Below, in pieces: positions 27,556 through 36,392 of a stretch of 64,000 bases of DNA. The position numbers were made by a program, and so were the translations under genes. The first letter of the stretch is position 1; every line of letters starts with the position of its first letter. The notes beneath the pieces were generated by a model. It was given only the letters and a program-made list of their open reading frames with translations. It was not told where the DNA came from and ran no database searches. The stretch is from Pseudalkalibacillus sp. SCS-8 (GTDB taxonomy: Bacteria > Bacillota > Bacilli > Bacillales > Fictibacillaceae). The stretch covers positions 2,666,001 through 2,730,000 of the forward strand of contig NZ_CP143541.1 in NCBI RefSeq assembly GCF_040126055.1, given 5' to 3'.

Positions 27556-28353
27556 ATGTCTGAACGAAAGAATATCCACTTCTTTTATAAAAAAGGCAGT
27601 GAATACGAAGATAAGATTAACCAATTGAAAGATCTAGCAGTCAATAATGGATTTACTCTCGTAGATAATACGGATGAAGCGAATATCATCGCAAGTATAG
27701 GTGGAGACGGAACCTTCCTGCAAGCAGTAAGGCAGACTGGATTCCGTGACGATGCATTATACGTTGGGGTCAGCACAGGCCAACTAGGATTTTATTGTGA
27801 TTTTGATATCGAAGACCTTTCTGGTATGATCCAAGCGATGATGAATGAACAGGTAGAAGTTCGTCGATATCCGACCATCAAGGTTGACGTAGAGAATGAT
27901 TCTTCTTTTTATTGCTTGAATGAATGCTCGATACGTTCAGGAATCATCAAAACGCTCTCATTGGATTTACATATTGATGACCTGTTTTTCGAACGCTTCA
28001 AAGGTGATGGGATCATCGTTTCCACACCTACGGGAAGCACCGCATATAACAAATCCCTTGATGGAGCGATCGTGGATCCGAAATTACCATGTATGCAGAT
28101 CAGCGAAGTCGCTTCAATAAACAACAACCACTACAGGACACTTGGAAGCTCATTCATTCTAAGTGAAGAGCGTGAATTGGAAATCCGTATGGTGGATGAC
28201 GGAAACGATTTTCCAATCATCGGAATGGATAATGAAGCCCTGAGCGTAAGGCATAGCGGATCGATCCGTATCAGCCTCTCAGAAAAGCGGATTAAAACGG
28301 TCAAGTTGAAAGACAACTCGTTCTGGCACAAAGTGAAACGAAGCTTCTTATAA
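27556..28353 (+). CDS. nadK2: NAD kinase (second form)
   Basis: 265 residues. It phosphorylates NAD to NADP. GGDGTFLQAVR is the nucleotide-binding GGDG motif, with STPTGSTAYNKSLDGAIVDP the NAD-binding part. The position between sppA and ytcI and the length match B. subtilis PpnKB (YtdI). GGAGG lies ahead of the ATG. It is divergent from sppA and monocistronic. Confidence 0.95.
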   Translation: MSERKNIHFFYKKGSEYEDKINQLKDLAVNNGFTLVDNTDEANIIASIGGDGTFLQAVRQTGFRDDALYVGVSTGQLGFYCDFDIEDLSGMIQAMMNEQVEVRRYPTIKVDVENDSSFYCLNECSIRSGIIKTLSLDLHIDDLFFERFKGDGIIVSTPTGSTAYNKSLDGAIVDPKLPCMQISEVASINNNHYRTLGSSFILSEERELEIRMVDDGNDFPIIGMDNEALSVRHSGSIRISLSEKRIKTVKLKDNSFWHKVKRSFL

Positions 28354-28374
28354 AGTGCTCATATAGAAAATCGT

Positions 28375-28410
28375 AAGGGTGACCCAAAACCATTCGGGTC
28401 ACCCTTTTTT
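28375..28410 (+). terminator. Terminator of nadK2
   Basis: AAGGGTGACCC (28375-28385) pairs with GGGTCACCCTT, followed by TTTT. It lies between convergent genes. Confidence 0.9.
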
Positions 28411-28416
28411 ATATCT

Positions 28417-30003
28417 TTATGCTTCGTAGACGATTGCATTATCCACCACAGTCATCACGACTTTCACTTCTGGAATCTTTTCGGGATCGATTTGAAAAAG
28501 GTCTTCTTCTAAGATTGTGAAATCTGCGCTGTATCCTTTTTGGATTACGCCTGTCTCATTTTCTTTTCCAATCGCATAGGCGCTTCCCTTCGTATAGAGC
28601 TCTACTGCCTCAAATACCGTCAGCTTCTGCTCTGGGAAGTATCCTTCATGTTCATCTCCTTGTTTCTTACGAAGCACAGCAGCATGAATCGTTGATAAAG
28701 GATCAGCTGTTTCAATCGGAGCATCCGATCCAGATGCACAAGGAATTCCTTCCTCCAGAAGGGTTTTCCATGCAAAGCTATACTGCATCCTTTCTTCACC
28801 TAAACGCTCGATCACCCATGGAAAGTCGGAGGCGACAAAATGAGGCTGAATATCTATAATAACAGGAACCTTCCGCAGCCGTTCAATCAAGTCAGGTCGT
28901 ACAACTTGTCCGTGGACGAATCGGTCACGCAATCCTTCTGGTGGCGGGTTCTCTTCCACAGCATATAAGGCGAATTCGAGGGCCAGATCTCCAATCGTAT
29001 GGATGGCAACAGGCATATTGTAACGCCTCGCCTTTTTGACCAACTCCTTCAGCTCTGTAAGGGTATGGATGGCAACGCCGTATGTTTCAGGCATATCATT
29101 ATAGGGCTTACTTAAATAGGCTGTTCTTCCACCAAGCGCACCGTCAGCAAAGATTTTCATCGCACCAAGCTCAACATACCCGTTCGTACTGCCGAATTGA
29201 TAGCCTTCTTCATGCATGTCTTCAACAACTTCATGATGGACAAGAAGGTTGGCTTTGAACTTCAAGCGGTCGTTGTTGATTACATCTAGGAATGTTTGAT
29301 ACGTCCGTCTGAATCCACCATAATAATTCAAATCCTCACTATGTCCTCCAACGAGACCGTGTTTCGTCAGGTCCTCCACTGATGTTCGCAGTGCACGATG
29401 CAAATATTCCTCTGTAACTTGTGGAATGGCATTCTTCACTAAATCTTGTGCCTTGTCGAGCAGATATCCTGTCGGTGAACCGTTTGAGTCCCTAACAATG
29501 ACACCTCCAGGGGGATCAGGCGTTTCCTTTGTGATTCCGGCCATTGCTAAGGCTTTCGAGTTGGCTAAAAGGGCATGTCTGCATATTCGCGTCAACATCA
29601 TTGGATGATGTGGAGCAATCTCGTCCAGTTCGATTCTATGGAAAATCTTCCTATCAAGAAAATTATTCTCATTCCAGCCTTCACCTATGATCCATTCTTC
29701 CAGGGGGGTGGAATACACCTTTTCCTTCAGGACTTTCCGCATTTCCTCGGCAGAATGAATGTCGGATAGGTCCAACCGGAGAAGCTTTTCTCCATGACCG
29801 ATCATATGTAAGTGACTGTCTACAAAGCCGGGGTACATGACAGCACCTTGCAGGTCCTGAACCTCATCAATGTCATGATGTTCCTCGATCCATTCCTTTG
29901 ATCCACAATCAATGATTTTCGTACCCTCGACCAATACGGCCTCGACTGTCTCGCCTTCTTTTTCCATTGTGTATATCGTACCATTTGTCCATAACGTCTT
30001 CAT
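28417..30003 (-). CDS. ytcJ: Amidohydrolase 3 family protein (YtcJ-type)
   Basis: 528 residues from ATG at 30003, with GGGGTG five bases upstream. Metal ligands are at PGFVDSHLHMIGHG, HTIGDLA and HGQVVRP, and the last aspartate is in CASGSDAPIETADP. The family hydrolyses cyclic or acyl amides and is broad in substrate; exact activity is unknown. It lies downstream of the acyl-CoA ligase ytcI on the same strand but is separated from it by a terminator. Confidence 0.9.
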   Translation of the reverse strand: MKTLWTNGTIYTMEKEGETVEAVLVEGTKIIDCGSKEWIEEHHDIDEVQDLQGAVMYPGFVDSHLHMIGHGEKLLRLDLSDIHSAEEMRKVLKEKVYSTPLEEWIIGEGWNENNFLDRKIFHRIELDEIAPHHPMMLTRICRHALLANSKALAMAGITKETPDPPGGVIVRDSNGSPTGYLLDKAQDLVKNAIPQVTEEYLHRALRTSVEDLTKHGLVGGHSEDLNYYGGFRRTYQTFLDVINNDRLKFKANLLVHHEVVEDMHEEGYQFGSTNGYVELGAMKIFADGALGGRTAYLSKPYNDMPETYGVAIHTLTELKELVKKARRYNMPVAIHTIGDLALEFALYAVEENPPPEGLRDRFVHGQVVRPDLIERLRKVPVIIDIQPHFVASDFPWVIERLGEERMQYSFAWKTLLEEGIPCASGSDAPIETADPLSTIHAAVLRKKQGDEHEGYFPEQKLTVFEAVELYTKGSAYAIGKENETGVIQKGYSADFTILEEDLFQIDPEKIPEVKVVMTVVDNAIVYEA

Positions 30004-30102
30004 GATCACACCCCAAATTTCATTCAGTCTCGTAAGATTAGCATACTTGAATTTTCTGAAAAAATCTAATCAGAAATGAGGAAGAATCAACTCTGAATAA
30101 GA

Positions 30103-30129
30103 AAAAGGAGCCGTAAGCCGGCTCCTTTT
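30103..30129 (-). terminator. Terminator of ytcI
   Basis: AAAGGAGCC and GGCTCCTTTT stems with a short loop, followed on the minus strand by TTTTTC. It starts within three bases of the ytcI stop. Confidence 0.88.
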
Positions 30130-30131
30130 CA

Positions 30132-31724
30132 TTATCCCTTTACTGTTGTTTGGTTTTCCTTCATACGAAGTTCAATCCTTCTGATTTTTCCAGATGTAGT
30201 CTTTGGCAGTTCATCCACGAATTCAATTTTACGTGGATACTTGTAAGGAGCTGTCAGTTCCTTGACGTGATTTTGAAGATTAGGAATCAGATCCTCAGAT
30301 GAAGCTTCTGCAGGATTCTTGAGTACAATGAATGCTTTGACAACATGTCCTCGTACTTCATCAGGACTTGCAACAACCGCACATTCCTTGACAGATGGAT
30401 GCTTGACGAGGGCATCCTCTACTTCAAAAGGTCCGATCGTGTAGCCTGAACTGATGATGATGTCATCTCCACGACCTTCGAACCAAAAGTATCCGTCTTC
30501 ATCCTTTTTCGCTTTATCTCCAGTAAGATAATAATCTCCCCTGAAAGCCATGCGCGTTCGATCTTGGTCTTTGTAATAGGATTTGAAAAGGGCTGGTGCA
30601 TCTCGATGGACGGCTATATCACCGACTTCCCCCGGTTTGACAGGCTGTCCTTCCTCGTTGATGATCTCTACCCGGTTTCCTGGAGTCGGTTTCCCCATTG
30701 ATCCCGGTCGAACCTCCATCCCCTCTACAATTCCGACTAGCAACGTATTTTCAGTCTGTCCATATCCATCACGGACAGTGACGTTGAAGTATCTTTGGAA
30801 AATATCAATCACTTCACGGTTTAATGGTTCGCCTGCAGACACTGCACTTCTTAAATGGGAAAGCTGATAGTCCTTCAAGTTATCGACTTTCGCCATCAAT
30901 CTGTACTCAGTCGGTGTACAACAGAGAACATTGATTTGATACTTTTCCAATAAATCCAAGTACGTATTCGGATCGAACTTTCCGTTATATACAAAACCAG
31001 TCGCACCTGTGCCGAGTACAGATACGAATGGACTCCAAATCCACTTCTGCCATCCCGGTCCAGCTGTTGCCCATACTGTATCCCCTTCATTGATCGCCAA
31101 CCATGATTTGGCAGCTGTACGAATATGTGCATATGTCCAGCCATGCGAATGGACAACACCTTTCGGCTGACCAGTCGTACCGGATGTATAAGATAAGAAC
31201 GCCATATCATCACGAGTAGTCGTTGGTAGCTTTACTGAATCATCTTTCTTGGCAATCACTTCACCCAAGTCTGTCCAACCCTTCTGTTCACCGCCTACAG
31301 TGATCTTATGCTGAAGGGTATCAATCGGGTCTTCAATCTCATCGAACTGGGAAGTGAATGGATGATAGGCGATCACGGCTTTGACCTCGCCATGATTGAT
31401 ACGGTAGCTCAGATCTTTTGCTCTTAACATTTCCGAGCAAGGAAGGACAACAAGCCCAGCTTTTATAGTCGCAAGATAAACTTTATACGTGTCGATTAGA
31501 CGAGGCATCATTACGAGTACTCGATCACCTTTTTCAAGGCCTAAGGAAAGTAGGGCTTTTGCTAAGTCTTCAGCTTGGTTGAAGAGGTCTTTGTAGGTGA
31601 TTTCGTCTTCTTCCCCTTGATCACTTCGCCACTTGATCGCGATACGAGATGGGTCTTTGGCGTATTTCTCCATTTCTTCTGCTGCATTATAGGTTTCTGG
31701 TGCTATGAGTGTTTCGTTCTTCAA
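30132..31724 (-). CDS. ytcI: Acyl-CoA synthetase, AMP-forming (YtcI)
   Basis: 530 residues from TTG at 31724, with AAGGAGG six bases upstream. An ANL-superfamily ligase with the AMP-binding loop LSYTSGTTGQPKGVVHSHGW, motifs YGQTEN and YYLTGD, and the catalytic lysine in ELPKTTSGKIRR. Its length and organisation fit the medium-chain acyl-CoA synthetase group. It activates a carboxylate to its CoA thioester; chain length is not certain. A cre at +1 and a TetR-type operator in the upstream region suggest it is shut off by sugar and controlled by a fatty acid regulator. Confidence 0.9.
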   Translation of the reverse strand: MKNETLIAPETYNAAEEMEKYAKDPSRIAIKWRSDQGEEDEITYKDLFNQAEDLAKALLSLGLEKGDRVLVMMPRLIDTYKVYLATIKAGLVVLPCSEMLRAKDLSYRINHGEVKAVIAYHPFTSQFDEIEDPIDTLQHKITVGGEQKGWTDLGEVIAKKDDSVKLPTTTRDDMAFLSYTSGTTGQPKGVVHSHGWTYAHIRTAAKSWLAINEGDTVWATAGPGWQKWIWSPFVSVLGTGATGFVYNGKFDPNTYLDLLEKYQINVLCCTPTEYRLMAKVDNLKDYQLSHLRSAVSAGEPLNREVIDIFQRYFNVTVRDGYGQTENTLLVGIVEGMEVRPGSMGKPTPGNRVEIINEEGQPVKPGEVGDIAVHRDAPALFKSYYKDQDRTRMAFRGDYYLTGDKAKKDEDGYFWFEGRGDDIIISSGYTIGPFEVEDALVKHPSVKECAVVASPDEVRGHVVKAFIVLKNPAEASSEDLIPNLQNHVKELTAPYKYPRKIEFVDELPKTTSGKIRRIELRMKENQTTVKG

Positions 31725-31740
31725 AGTGGTTGCCTCCTTA

Positions 31741-31754
31741 TGTAATCGGTTACA
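31741..31754. promoter_or_regulatory. cre between promoter and start of ytcI
   Basis: TGTAATCGGTTACA matches the cre consensus TGWAAnCGnTnWCA at every fixed base. It covers about +1 to +14 of the predicted transcript, a roadblock or repression position for CcpA. Confidence 0.82.
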
Positions 31755-31760
31755 CCTACC

Positions 31761-31766
31761 ATTATA
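31761..31766 (-). promoter_or_regulatory. -10 box of ytcI
   Basis: A perfect TATAAT on the minus strand 37 bases upstream of the start codon. The -35 region (TGGAAA, 16 bases upstream) is weak. Confidence 0.55.
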
Positions 31767-31791
31767 CATAATTTTTAGAATATTTCCATTT

Positions 31792-31809
31792 TGAACGAAC
31801 GTTCACTCA
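31792..31809. promoter_or_regulatory. Palindrome resembling the Bacillus FadR (TetR-type) operator
   Basis: TGAACGAACGTTCACTCA is an 18-bp imperfect palindrome (TGAnnGAACGTTCnnTCA) close to the B. subtilis FadR box TGAATGAnTAnTCATTCA. It lies just upstream of the -35 region of the acyl-CoA ligase gene. Confidence 0.6.
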
Positions 31810-31882
31810 GAAAGATAGGCCATATTGCATAAGGTGAAATTGATTCATTTTTCATTCAATCCATTATAAAAGCACATTAATA

Positions 31883-31908
31883 GGCCAGCACGAATGCTGA
31901 CCTGTTTC
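31883..31908 (-). terminator. Terminator of sspA
   Basis: GGTCAGCA-TTCG-TGCTGGCC on the minus strand is a stem with a stable UUCG loop; the tail is only moderately T-rich. Confidence 0.6.
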
Positions 31909-31934
31909 CATTGTTATGATGTTGTAGAGGTGTA

Positions 31935-32123
31935 TTACTTAGGTTGTTGACCTTGAGCCATAGCTACAAGACGCTTAGTGATTTCTCCTCCTACAGAACC
32001 GTTAGCACGTGCAGAAGAGTCTGGTCCAAGTTGGACACCGAATTCAGAAGCGATTTCAGTCTTCATTGCGTTGATCGCTTGTTGAGCACCAGGTACAACT
32101 AGCTTGTTTGATTGATATGCCAT
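31935..32123 (-). CDS. sspA: Alpha/beta-type small acid-soluble spore protein
   Basis: 62 residues. SASPs coat spore DNA in the forespore and protect it from UV and peroxide; they are degraded at germination. The GPR protease site [12 protein letters not shown] and the second motif [19 protein letters not shown] are both intact. AAGGAGG precedes the ATG by eight bases. It is monocistronic and would be SigG-dependent by family; a clear SigG box could not be assigned by eye. Position matches sspA of B. subtilis, but paralogues are nearly identical. Confidence 0.95.
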   Translation of the reverse strand: MAYQSNKLVVPGAQQAINAMKTEIASEFGVQLGPDSSARANGSVGGEITKRLVAMAQGQQPK

Positions 32124-32223
32124 GTGGATTCACCTCCTTGTACCCATAGGTTACGAAGGTAGGCGAAAATCATACCTTAATCGTAAGTGGTAAATTTTTG
32201 CTGAATTTACAGGACCACTTATT

Positions 32224-33432
32224 TTAAAGCAAATCTTCAAATTCCGACTTACGCTCGGGTTGAAGTTCACTGAAATGAACGGTTTCAGTCTTAACCACCG
32301 CTTCCTCTACTAAAGCTTCTATATCCATATATTGCTCGAATCTGTTCGCTTTTTCGCGATTCGGCTTCGTTTTCGGAGCAGAAGGTAAGAAGACTGTACA
32401 GCAATCTTCATATGGACGGATGGAGATCTCATAGGTACCGATTTTTCTCGCGATATCCATGATTTCAACTTTGTCCATCGTAATAAGTGGACGGATCATC
32501 GGCAGATTCGTCACTTCATTGATGGTGTTCATGCTTGATAACGTTTGACTTGCTACCTGTCCTAAACTTTCACCTGTCGCAATCGCAAGCGCCTCATTCT
32601 GTTCCGCTAATTTTTCAGTTATACGTAACATGTATCGGCGCATGATCGTCATGCTGTAATTGTCCGGAATCTGCTTCTTGATTGCTTTCTGGATATCCGT
32701 GAATGGGACAACGTGCATCTTGATCGTCCCACCGAATTTTGTAAGGACTTGTGTCAAGTCTTCAACCTTTTGGCGTGCACGTTCACTCGTGAATGGCGGG
32801 CTGTGAAAATGTACCATCTCGACTCTAATACCGCGTTTCATCGTCAAATAACCTGCAACCGGGCTATCTATGCCTCCAGAAAGCATAAGCATTACCTTTC
32901 CGCCACTTCCAATCGGTAAGCCGCCTGCACCAGGATAATTAATAGAGCTGATATAGGCTGCTTCTGGTTTAATTTCTACTTTCAACTCGACATCAGGATG
33001 ATGAACATCTACAGATAAATCATCTGAATGCTGCAACACATATCCACCGATCAAATGATTCAGCTCTTGTGAATTATGAGGATATTGTTTATAGTTTCGC
33101 TTTGCTGATACTTTAAAGGTTTTCACATCAGGACCTGCATCCTTCATGGCCTGAAGCGCTGTTTGCCTGATTGTTTCCAAGTCAAGGTCACATTTGGCGG
33201 CGAGCGTTAAACCTTGTATGCCGAATACTTCCTGCAGCTTTTCAACGACCGGTTCATGGTTTTGTCCATTCAGATGAATATACATCCGATCGAATGCTTT
33301 TTTTACCTCAACCTGCTTAAAAGACCTCAATTTCCGCTTTACGGTATCCCGCAAACGATTTGTAAAGTGATGTCTATTCTTTCCCTTTAATGATAATTCT
33401 CCGTATCGAATGATGATGTGATCGTAAATCAT
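32224..33432 (-). CDS. thiI: tRNA 4-thiouridine synthase ThiI
   Basis: 402 residues. A ferredoxin-like domain and THUMP domain (about 60-165) are followed by a PP-loop adenylase (MLMLSGGIDSPVAGYL). There is no C-terminal rhodanese domain, as usual in bacilli, so sulfur must come directly from the cysteine desulfurase encoded upstream. It makes s4U8 in tRNA. TAGcATG: it starts one base after the nifZ stop, with GAGGGAG as the ribosome site. Confidence 0.96.
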   Translation of the reverse strand: MIYDHIIIRYGELSLKGKNRHHFTNRLRDTVKRKLRSFKQVEVKKAFDRMYIHLNGQNHEPVVEKLQEVFGIQGLTLAAKCDLDLETIRQTALQAMKDAGPDVKTFKVSAKRNYKQYPHNSQELNHLIGGYVLQHSDDLSVDVHHPDVELKVEIKPEAAYISSINYPGAGGLPIGSGGKVMLMLSGGIDSPVAGYLTMKRGIRVEMVHFHSPPFTSERARQKVEDLTQVLTKFGGTIKMHVVPFTDIQKAIKKQIPDNYSMTIMRRYMLRITEKLAEQNEALAIATGESLGQVASQTLSSMNTINEVTNLPMIRPLITMDKVEIMDIARKIGTYEISIRPYEDCCTVFLPSAPKTKPNREKANRFEQYMDIEALVEEAVVKTETVHFSELQPERKSEFEDLL

Positions 33433-33433
33433 G

Positions 33434-34579
33434 CTACTCCCTCATTACTTTTCTTAAATTTAAAATGACTTGTTCAAGTGAGCGAAGAAATTGTTTCCCT
33501 TCGTTTAATGTGTTCTCATAACTGAAACTTACTCGGATTGCACTGCTCGCACGTTCATATTCATGGCCTGCTGCCTCAAGTACGCGACTGACGTCGTTGG
33601 ACTTAGAGGAGCACGCAGACTTCGTTGATACGAATATCTCTTTTTCCTCCAAGGCATGAATCAGCACTTCCGGTTTGACTCCAGGCACTGAGAAATTGAT
33701 GATATGTGGCGCGCTATGTTGTTCAGGTGTATTGATTTGTATCTTATCCATCTCGGATAATTTCTCTCTTATATATGCTTTAAGCTCGAGCATGTCACCA
33801 AGCTGACGATCAGCCTTTTCTAAGGTCATTCGTAAAGCTTTTGCCATTGCAATGATTCCCGGAACGTTTTCTGTACCAGCTCTCAGCCGGAATTCATGGT
33901 CTCCGCCTGTCATGAGTGGTGAGAGGGCCACACCCTTTCTCACGTAAAGGAACCCGGCACCTTTAGGTCCGTGGAACTTGTGGCTTGAAAAGGAACATAA
34001 ATCGATGCCTGATTGCTCATACTGAAGAGGTACTTTACCAATGCCTTGAACATTATCAACATGGAAGAGAACTTTTGGATACCCCTTCAAAAGCTTACCT
34101 ATTTCTTTGACAGGTTGTACTGACCCAAGCTCGTTATTAACATGCATGATGGAGACGAGGATTGTATTATCCTTCAACGCCTGTTCGACATCGCTTACAG
34201 ATACCCTCCCACATTCATCAACTGGAAGATATGTGACGTCATATCCCATCGCTTCCAATTGTTGAAAGGAAGAGTAGCAAGAGGCGTGTTCAATTTCAGT
34301 CGTGATCAAATGGCGCCCGCGAGAACGATGCTCCAGTGCTACACCTTTAATCGCAAGGTTATTCGCTTCCGTACCTCCGGAAGTGAAGACGATCTCATCA
34401 GATTTTACTTTAATAAGATCTGCAATCTGCTGTCTCGCCTTACTGATGAGGCGTTCCACTTCACCGCCTAGCCGGTGTATGGAAGAAGGGTTTGCAAAGT
34501 AATTCTCTGATACTGTGACATATGTTTTTAATGCTTCAGGATAAGGCTTTGTTGTTGCACTATTATCAAAATAGATCAT
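33434..34579 (-). CDS. nifZ: Cysteine desulfurase (NifZ/YtbJ), partner of ThiI
   Basis: 381 residues. A PLP enzyme that mobilises sulfur from cysteine as a persulfide. The family start is MIYFDNSATTKP, the PLP lysine lies in FSSHKFHGPKGAGFLYVRKG, and the active-site cysteine in VSTKSACSSKSNDVS. Coupled to thiI with a one-base gap, it supplies sulfur for tRNA thiolation. A perfect TAAAACGTTTTA palindrome lies 20 bases upstream of the start. Confidence 0.95.
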   Translation of the reverse strand: MIYFDNSATTKPYPEALKTYVTVSENYFANPSSIHRLGGEVERLISKARQQIADLIKVKSDEIVFTSGGTEANNLAIKGVALEHRSRGRHLITTEIEHASCYSSFQQLEAMGYDVTYLPVDECGRVSVSDVEQALKDNTILVSIMHVNNELGSVQPVKEIGKLLKGYPKVLFHVDNVQGIGKVPLQYEQSGIDLCSFSSHKFHGPKGAGFLYVRKGVALSPLMTGGDHEFRLRAGTENVPGIIAMAKALRMTLEKADRQLGDMLELKAYIREKLSEMDKIQINTPEQHSAPHIINFSVPGVKPEVLIHALEEKEIFVSTKSACSSKSNDVSRVLEAAGHEYERASSAIRVSFSYENTLNEGKQFLRSLEQVILNLRKVMRE

Positions 34580-34915
34580 GTGTCCTTTGACCCCTTTAAT
34601 AAAACGTTTTACGCATCATTTAATATTACCATATATTAAAGTTAATCCAAACCGAATCCAACAAATCACCTTTTTCGACATATTCAGACATAGTTCTACA
34701 CATATACTCGGATTTGACGTTTATTATATGAGGAACAATAAAAGAGTAAATAAGATTATTTTCGAGAATGATGAATCTGTTTAAACATTGTTAATGATAG
34801 AAAAATTTAAACTTTTTTGTTTTGTATCTTTTTTTCGTAAAAATTATGTTAAGATTTAAATCGATTTTAGAAAACTCAATGATTTCTGTCAGATATGCAT
34901 CAGGAGGGTTTCACC
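34580..34915. promoter_or_regulatory. 336-bp AT-rich divergent region between nifZ and braB
   Basis: It holds the start regions of both genes. A perfect palindrome TAAAACGTTTTA lies at 34600-34611 near nifZ. On the plus strand TTAAGAT near 34850 is a possible -10 box for braB. No coding region or RNA motif is seen; a CodY-like half match (ATTTTAGAAAAC near 34863) lacks one base of the motif. Confidence 0.5.
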
Positions 34916-36271
34916 ATGAATTCAAAAAAAGCGCTTTCATTAAAGGATACGACTACAATTGGAATGATGATGTTCGCTCTATTCCTCGGAGCTGGAAATA
35001 TGATCTTTCCACCTGCCCTGGGTCAAACAGCGGGCACAAATGTATGGACAGCCATTACCGGGTTTTTGATAACGGGTGTAGGACTTCCATTACTTGGTGT
35101 CATCGCAATCGGATTGACTGGAGGAACATTGCGTGACCTTGCTTCACGGGTCCACCCTGGATTTGCGATTGTCTTTTCAACGCTCATCTATCTTGCGATC
35201 GGACCATTCTTTGGAATTCCACGTACAGGTACAGTAGCCTACGAAATCGGTGTTATACCTTTTTTGCCTGAAGGCTTGAACGCAAATGGAGTGCCATTAT
35301 TTATTTATACCATCCTATTTTTCGCAATCACTTTCTGGTTTGCTTTAAACCCGACAAAGCTTGTCGACAGGATCGGTAAGATTCTTACGCCAGTCTTGAT
35401 TATCGTGATTGGTTTAATCGTCTTCAAAGGAATTTTTGATCCGCTAGGAAGCTTCTCAGCTCCAAAAGGTGATTATGCTTCTACGCCATTCTTTACAGGA
35501 TTTATCAATGGCTATTTGACGATGGATGCCATTGCAGCACTAGTTTTTGGTATTGTTGTGATTAATGCTGTAAAGTCTAAAGGCGTCTCAGACAAAAAAG
35601 AAATTGCAAAAGCCACGACCAAAGCCGGCATCATTGCTGTAAGTGGATTGGCGCTTGTCTATCTCTCTCTTGCATTTGTAGGGGCAACAAGCCGCAATGT
35701 GCTAGGAGAAATGGATAACGGCGGTGCAATCTTGACAGGAGCGGCGGATCTCTTGTTCGGTCAATTCGGAATCATCCTGCTCGCAGTTGCCATAACATTT
35801 GCGTGCTTGACAACATCCATTGGCCTTGTTACAGCGTGTGGAGAATATTTCAAGGGCTTGATGCCGAATGTATCCTACAAATTGATCATCGCCATTCTAT
35901 GTATTTTCAGTGGTGCGGTCGCCAACGTAGGACTGACCCAATTAATCAACTTGACATTACCAGTCTTGATCGGTATTTACCCATTAGCAATTGCACTGAT
36001 CGGTTATTCCTACCTTCACCGTCAATTCAACGGATACCGGGAAGTCTATATCGGTGGATTGCTTGGAGCAGGAATGATCAGTATATTTGATGCTCTTGCT
36101 CAAATGAATATCGACATTACCGCTGTTTCCAGTGTGTTTGAAGCTTATCTACCGCTTTATACACAAGGCGTTGGATGGATTGTTCCTTCGATCATCGGTG
36201 CACTGATCGGTTATGTCATTGGTCGTACCCGATCCCAATTGAACGAAAATACAGATCCTAAAGAAGCTTAA
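34916..36271 (+). CDS. braB: Branched-chain amino acid Na+ symporter BraB
   Basis: 451 residues from ATG at 34916, preceded by CAGGAGG. It has about twelve membrane helices. The start TTTIGMMMFALFLGAGNMIFPPALGQ is the LIVCS-family signature. It imports leucine, isoleucine and valine with sodium. The gene lies between nifZ and ezrA, as in B. subtilis, and is monocistronic with its own terminator. Confidence 0.94.
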   Translation: MNSKKALSLKDTTTIGMMMFALFLGAGNMIFPPALGQTAGTNVWTAITGFLITGVGLPLLGVIAIGLTGGTLRDLASRVHPGFAIVFSTLIYLAIGPFFGIPRTGTVAYEIGVIPFLPEGLNANGVPLFIYTILFFAITFWFALNPTKLVDRIGKILTPVLIIVIGLIVFKGIFDPLGSFSAPKGDYASTPFFTGFINGYLTMDAIAALVFGIVVINAVKSKGVSDKKEIAKATTKAGIIAVSGLALVYLSLAFVGATSRNVLGEMDNGGAILTGAADLLFGQFGIILLAVAITFACLTTSIGLVTACGEYFKGLMPNVSYKLIIAILCIFSGAVANVGLTQLINLTLPVLIGIYPLAIALIGYSYLHRQFNGYREVYIGGLLGAGMISIFDALAQMNIDITAVSSVFEAYLPLYTQGVGWIVPSIIGALIGYVIGRTRSQLNENTDPKEA

Positions 36272-36280
36272 ATTGAAAAG

Positions 36281-36310
36281 AAACGAGCCTCCTATTTGGG
36301 GCTCGTTTTT
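36281..36310 (+). terminator. Terminator of braB
   Basis: AAACGAGCC pairs with GGCTCGTTT and is followed by T residues. Confidence 0.88.
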
Positions 36311-36344
36311 CTTATGTTGATTCGTCCTAACCTTAATAACATCA

Positions 36345-36380
36345 GAAAAACCCGGACCAAATTTTCTTTGGTCCGGGTTT
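36345..36380 (-). terminator. Terminator of ezrA
   Basis: On the minus strand AAACCCGGACCAA pairs with TTGGTCCGGGTTT, followed by TT. It lies 12 bases beyond the ezrA stop. Confidence 0.9.
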
Positions 36381-36392
36381 ATGATGATTCCT

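Noticed and set aside
34855..34880. Possible CodY box upstream of braB
   Set aside because: ATTTTAGAAAAC lacks one central base of the 15-base motif, so spacing of the halves is wrong.
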